From Liolophura sinensis (taxonomy: Eukaryota > Mollusca > Polyplacophora > Chitonida > Chitonidae), in the NCBI RefSeq assembly GCF_032854445.1, contig NC_088305.1, forward strand, positions 3,107,001 through 3,171,000: 64,000 bases of DNA, given 5' to 3'. The translations under genes were made by a program, and so were the position numbers. A model generated the notes under the pieces. That model was not told where the DNA came from. It made no database searches and was given only the letters and a program-made list of their open reading frames with translations. This document shows, one piece after another, positions 61,201 to 64,000 of this stretch (position 1 is the first letter of the stretch; each line of letters opens with the position of its first letter).

Positions 61201-61799
61201 TCCATATATGTGCATATTCACAGGCTAGGGTGTACAACTGGTGATGGTAATTACTCCATATATGTACATATTCACAGGCTAGGGTGTACAACTGGTGATG
61301 GTAGTTACTCCATATATGTACATATTCACAGGCTAGGGTGTACAACTGGTGATGGTAATTACTCCACATATGTACATATTCACAGGCTAGGGTGTACAAC
61401 TGGTGATGGTAATTACTCCACATATGTACATATTCACAGGCTAGGGTGTACAACTGGTGATGGTAATTACTCCACATATGTACATATTCACAGGCTAGGG
61501 TGTACAACTGGTGATGGTAATTACTCCACATATGTACATATTCACAGGCTAGGGTGTACAACTGGTGATGGTAATTACTCCACATATGTACATATTCACA
61601 GGCTAGGGTGTACAACTGGTGATGGTAATTACTCCACATATGTACATATTCACAGGCTAGGGTGTACAACTGGTGATGGTAATTACTCCACATATGTACA
61701 TATTCACAGGCTAGGGTGTACAACTGGTGATGGCAATTACTCCACATATGTACATATTCACAGGCTAGGGTGTACAACTGGTGATAGTAATTACTCCAT
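61201..61799 (+). repeat. Minisatellite, 54-bp unit, 11 copies
   Basis: The unit is 'tactccacatatgtacatat' plus 'tcacaggctagggtgtac' and 'aactggtgatggtaat'. Copies are nearly identical, with changes mainly in the first two and last two units. The length is divisible by three, so both strands are open throughout (61210-61803 plus and 61151-61777 minus, about 200 codons each). They are only repeat peptides. Confidence 0.95.
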
Positions 61800-63231
61800 T
61801 TGACCTAAAGATTAGTTTTAACTTTTCAATTGACCTGCACATTTTGCTTGTTTCCGAGTGACCCATCCAGACTATAGGGCCACTTAAGAATGTTTTGTAC
61901 AAGTTGATATCTTGAAAGTTGGTATCTTTATCGTAATCTCTTACTAGAAGAATTTATGTGTCGCTGATGAAAGGTGTCATTTTAAGGCCTTCAGGTTCTT
62001 CTGAGAGTTCATTTTTATGTACCAAACTTCAGGTGAAGTACACTGTACGTAGCTCGACCCTTAACAATTCCCGTTATGTTTTATTTTGTCCATTAACCAG
62101 CTAGTTGCTCATAGTTCTGTGTATATGTAACACAGTATGTAAGGCAGTTTGTATATAACTGGATTTTTGTTAGCGTAGCATTAATGTCACAATGTTCTCT
62201 AGCCTTGATGTGCATTCTGGCCTTAGGCACTCGTTGCCAATTAGACAGCTTTGTGGTGACGATGGTAAAATGCCAGAGCATGTTTTAGGCCAGGAGGAAA
62301 ATGTCTACAGGGATTGTCAAAGGCTATGTGTTTAGTTTTTGTGTGGTGTTTATGGTCGTATTGGTAAGATAGGGACACAGCTTTGCTTTGTGTTATGTTT
62401 GTGGGCATGAATATATTCATACGTACATACATTCTGAGAGAGTAGAGCATTGTAATGTATTAATATTCAAGCATACTGTGTATTGTTTCTCAGCTCAACA
62501 GTTCCTTAAGGGTTTGTTACAGATAACCTGGGTGGGAAAGGAAGCCAGTTCTTAATGGATATGTTGGCCATTTGCAGGGCATAACAAAAAGTATAATTTC
62601 ATCAGTCTACGCAGAATAATGCCTTCAGAATATGCTTACATAAACACCATGCCAGCATGCGAAAAAGGTTGAAGACTTACAGTAGCAAAGGGAGATAAAC
62701 CAGATCAGCGATGACAGTTGTATTGTTGGCAATTGGTGACGTATTGCCCACAAAATCTGGCCTCTAGTCAATTTACCTCAGTCAGAGTTTTAATTGTGAC
62801 TGTTCATGTGTATGGTAAAATAGTAGTAGCGTACCTGCCCCTAGGACAATGGTTGAAGCAGAATTCGGTGCAAAAATGCAATATTTGGTCGAAATTTATT
62901 GAGCATCGCTAGTCTAAAATTACTCAAAATGTTGTATTGTCATCACAACCATTTACAGCTGTTTAATGTCACCTTATAAACCAGCAAAGCATCCTAATCT
63001 TGTCTTTCTTTAGAGCTTTTTGGCTGGCAATCCAAATCGGTTTTCATCTTTTCACTGTGTAATTAAATTTTTTCATGTACTAGACTTTCAGGAAGGAATT
63101 TTTTTGTTCCCAATCAAACAGAGGAACACAGATCTATATCATGTGGGCAGATTTGGTCAAAAGGAATGCCTGTCTGAACCCATTAAAAATTTACTGGCTG
63201 CAAGAAAATTGTTTCTGATCTTACCATACCA
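61800..63231. other. Intron sequence, no gene recognised
   Basis: Unique DNA. At about 63014 a strong acceptor-like tract (cttgtctttctttag) precedes an open frame starting SFLAGNPNRF that runs to 63385, but it has no clear donor and passes into a short repeat and a SINE fragment. Confidence 0.45.
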
Positions 63232-63314
63232 TACATGTACATATCACATGTACATGTACATATCACGTGTACATGTATGTATCACGTGTACATGTACATA
63301 TCACGTGTACATGT
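63232..63314 (+). repeat. Short tandem repeat of 19 bp with CACGTG
   Basis: Four units of 'atcacgtgtacatgtacat'. Three contain the E-box CACGTG, one CACATG. The unit is nearly palindromic. Confidence 0.85.
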
Positions 63315-63316
63315 TG

Positions 63317-63392
63317 TTCCCCCTCCATAATGCTGCCCGCCATGGAAAAGTGCAGTGTCATATAACACCAATCCTATATAAATAAATAAATA
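63317..63392 (+). mobile_element. 5'-truncated SINE
   Basis: 'ccctccataatgctgccc' to 'ataaataaataaatac' matches the last 75 bp of the family. Confidence 0.75.
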
Positions 63393-64000
63393 CAACCAAG
63401 GTGTGATAAAGAATTTATAAGTACTGAACTCATCCTTTTGCATGATTCTTGCCCTGCTGCAGACATTGTTATTCTAGCTCTGGAAATTCTGCGCATCATG
63501 TGCGATAAAACGCATTACAGTGTTTGGTGTGATTGCCACAAATAGTGTTTTTAAATCTCAACAGCTGGAGGAAAACTTTGCGTATGTTTACATTTTCGTA
63601 ATTTTTCTCACACTTGGTTTGAGCATACGCATTGACACGAACATGCGGACACTTTCCCCTGGTACTTGATATTTTCCATACCGTAATCAAGGAAATGTTA
63701 GGAGTGGATGACAAGGTGTGATTCATACCCCCACCCTCAATGATAACAAAAGCATGTTAGTCAAAGGAAAGGCCAAATTTGTGGCTTTTTACAGTTATTT
63801 TTACATCACCCCTGTGGTTAGTTCGTGTTTTAGGTTCAGAGACCTAGCGTAGATAACAGCTGTTTACCGTATGCAGAGGAAATCTACAGAACAGGAAGTC
63901 AATCTGTCTGGTAAAAGTTTAAGACCCACTAGATTATAGCCACTAGTGCCTACTCACAACCAGAATGATAGACATTGACATTCAAACAAATTGTTGTCAG
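63393..64000. other. Intron or intergenic end of window
   Basis: Unique DNA without a recognised feature. The minus-strand frame at 63496-63726 has no domain. Confidence 0.5.

Noticed and set aside
63016-63385. Open frame after a strong acceptor-like tract
   Set aside because: It runs into the 19-bp array and a SINE fragment without a donor, and the peptide resembles nothing known.

Overview
The window looks like animal nuclear DNA from a lophotrochozoan, most likely a mollusc (bivalve or gastropod). It is AT-rich and almost entirely non-coding. It has GT-AG exons separated by kilobase introns, many tRNA-derived SINE copies ending in AAATA repeats, one SINE-like copy ending in TCAC repeats, and very many minisatellites. 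There are no bacterial operons, rRNA genes, convincing free-standing tRNA genes or CRISPR arrays.

One gene can be recognised, on the + strand. Exons at 37969-38074 and 39663-40081 join in frame and encode the N-terminal part of an MRL-family adaptor (Mig-10/RIAM/Lamellipodin; RAPH1 in vertebrates, pico in flies). The match is the segment around VNLDAILGELCELENQL followed by a Ser/Thr-rich linker. The Ras-association and PH domains are not in the window and should lie downstream of 64000. Less certain parts of the same gene are an alternative first exon with a Cys-Cys-Cys motif at 15824-15898 (donor phase 0, matching the 37969 acceptor), a 48-nt in-frame exon at 51099-51146, and an alternative last exon at 45400. 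If these are right, nearly the whole window is intron or promoter of this gene.

Layout. 1-15.4 kb: unique AT-rich DNA, 42-, 30- and 46-bp minisatellites, SINE pieces. 15.4-15.9 kb: GC-richer candidate promoter and first exon. 16-37 kb: a presumed 22-kb intron with compound 26/27-bp, 31-, 49-, 32- and 18/24-bp arrays and several SINEs. 37.1-40.1 kb: a 65-bp array that runs into the first recognised exon, then a short intron carrying two SINEs in opposite orientation, then the second exon. 40-64 kb: further introns with SINEs, a cluster of interferon-response-like motifs at 45.5 kb, and 54-, 64-, 54- and 19-bp arrays.

The most unusual object is the 65-bp array at 37.1-37.97 kb. Its unit contains the 3' end of the intron, the AG acceptor and the first 18 nt of the exon, so thirteen extra copies of the exon's acceptor and leading 18 nt lie directly in front of the real one. 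By my reading, use of an upstream copy without further splicing reaches a stop codon, so the array could act as a splicing decoy or as a source of repeated microexons.
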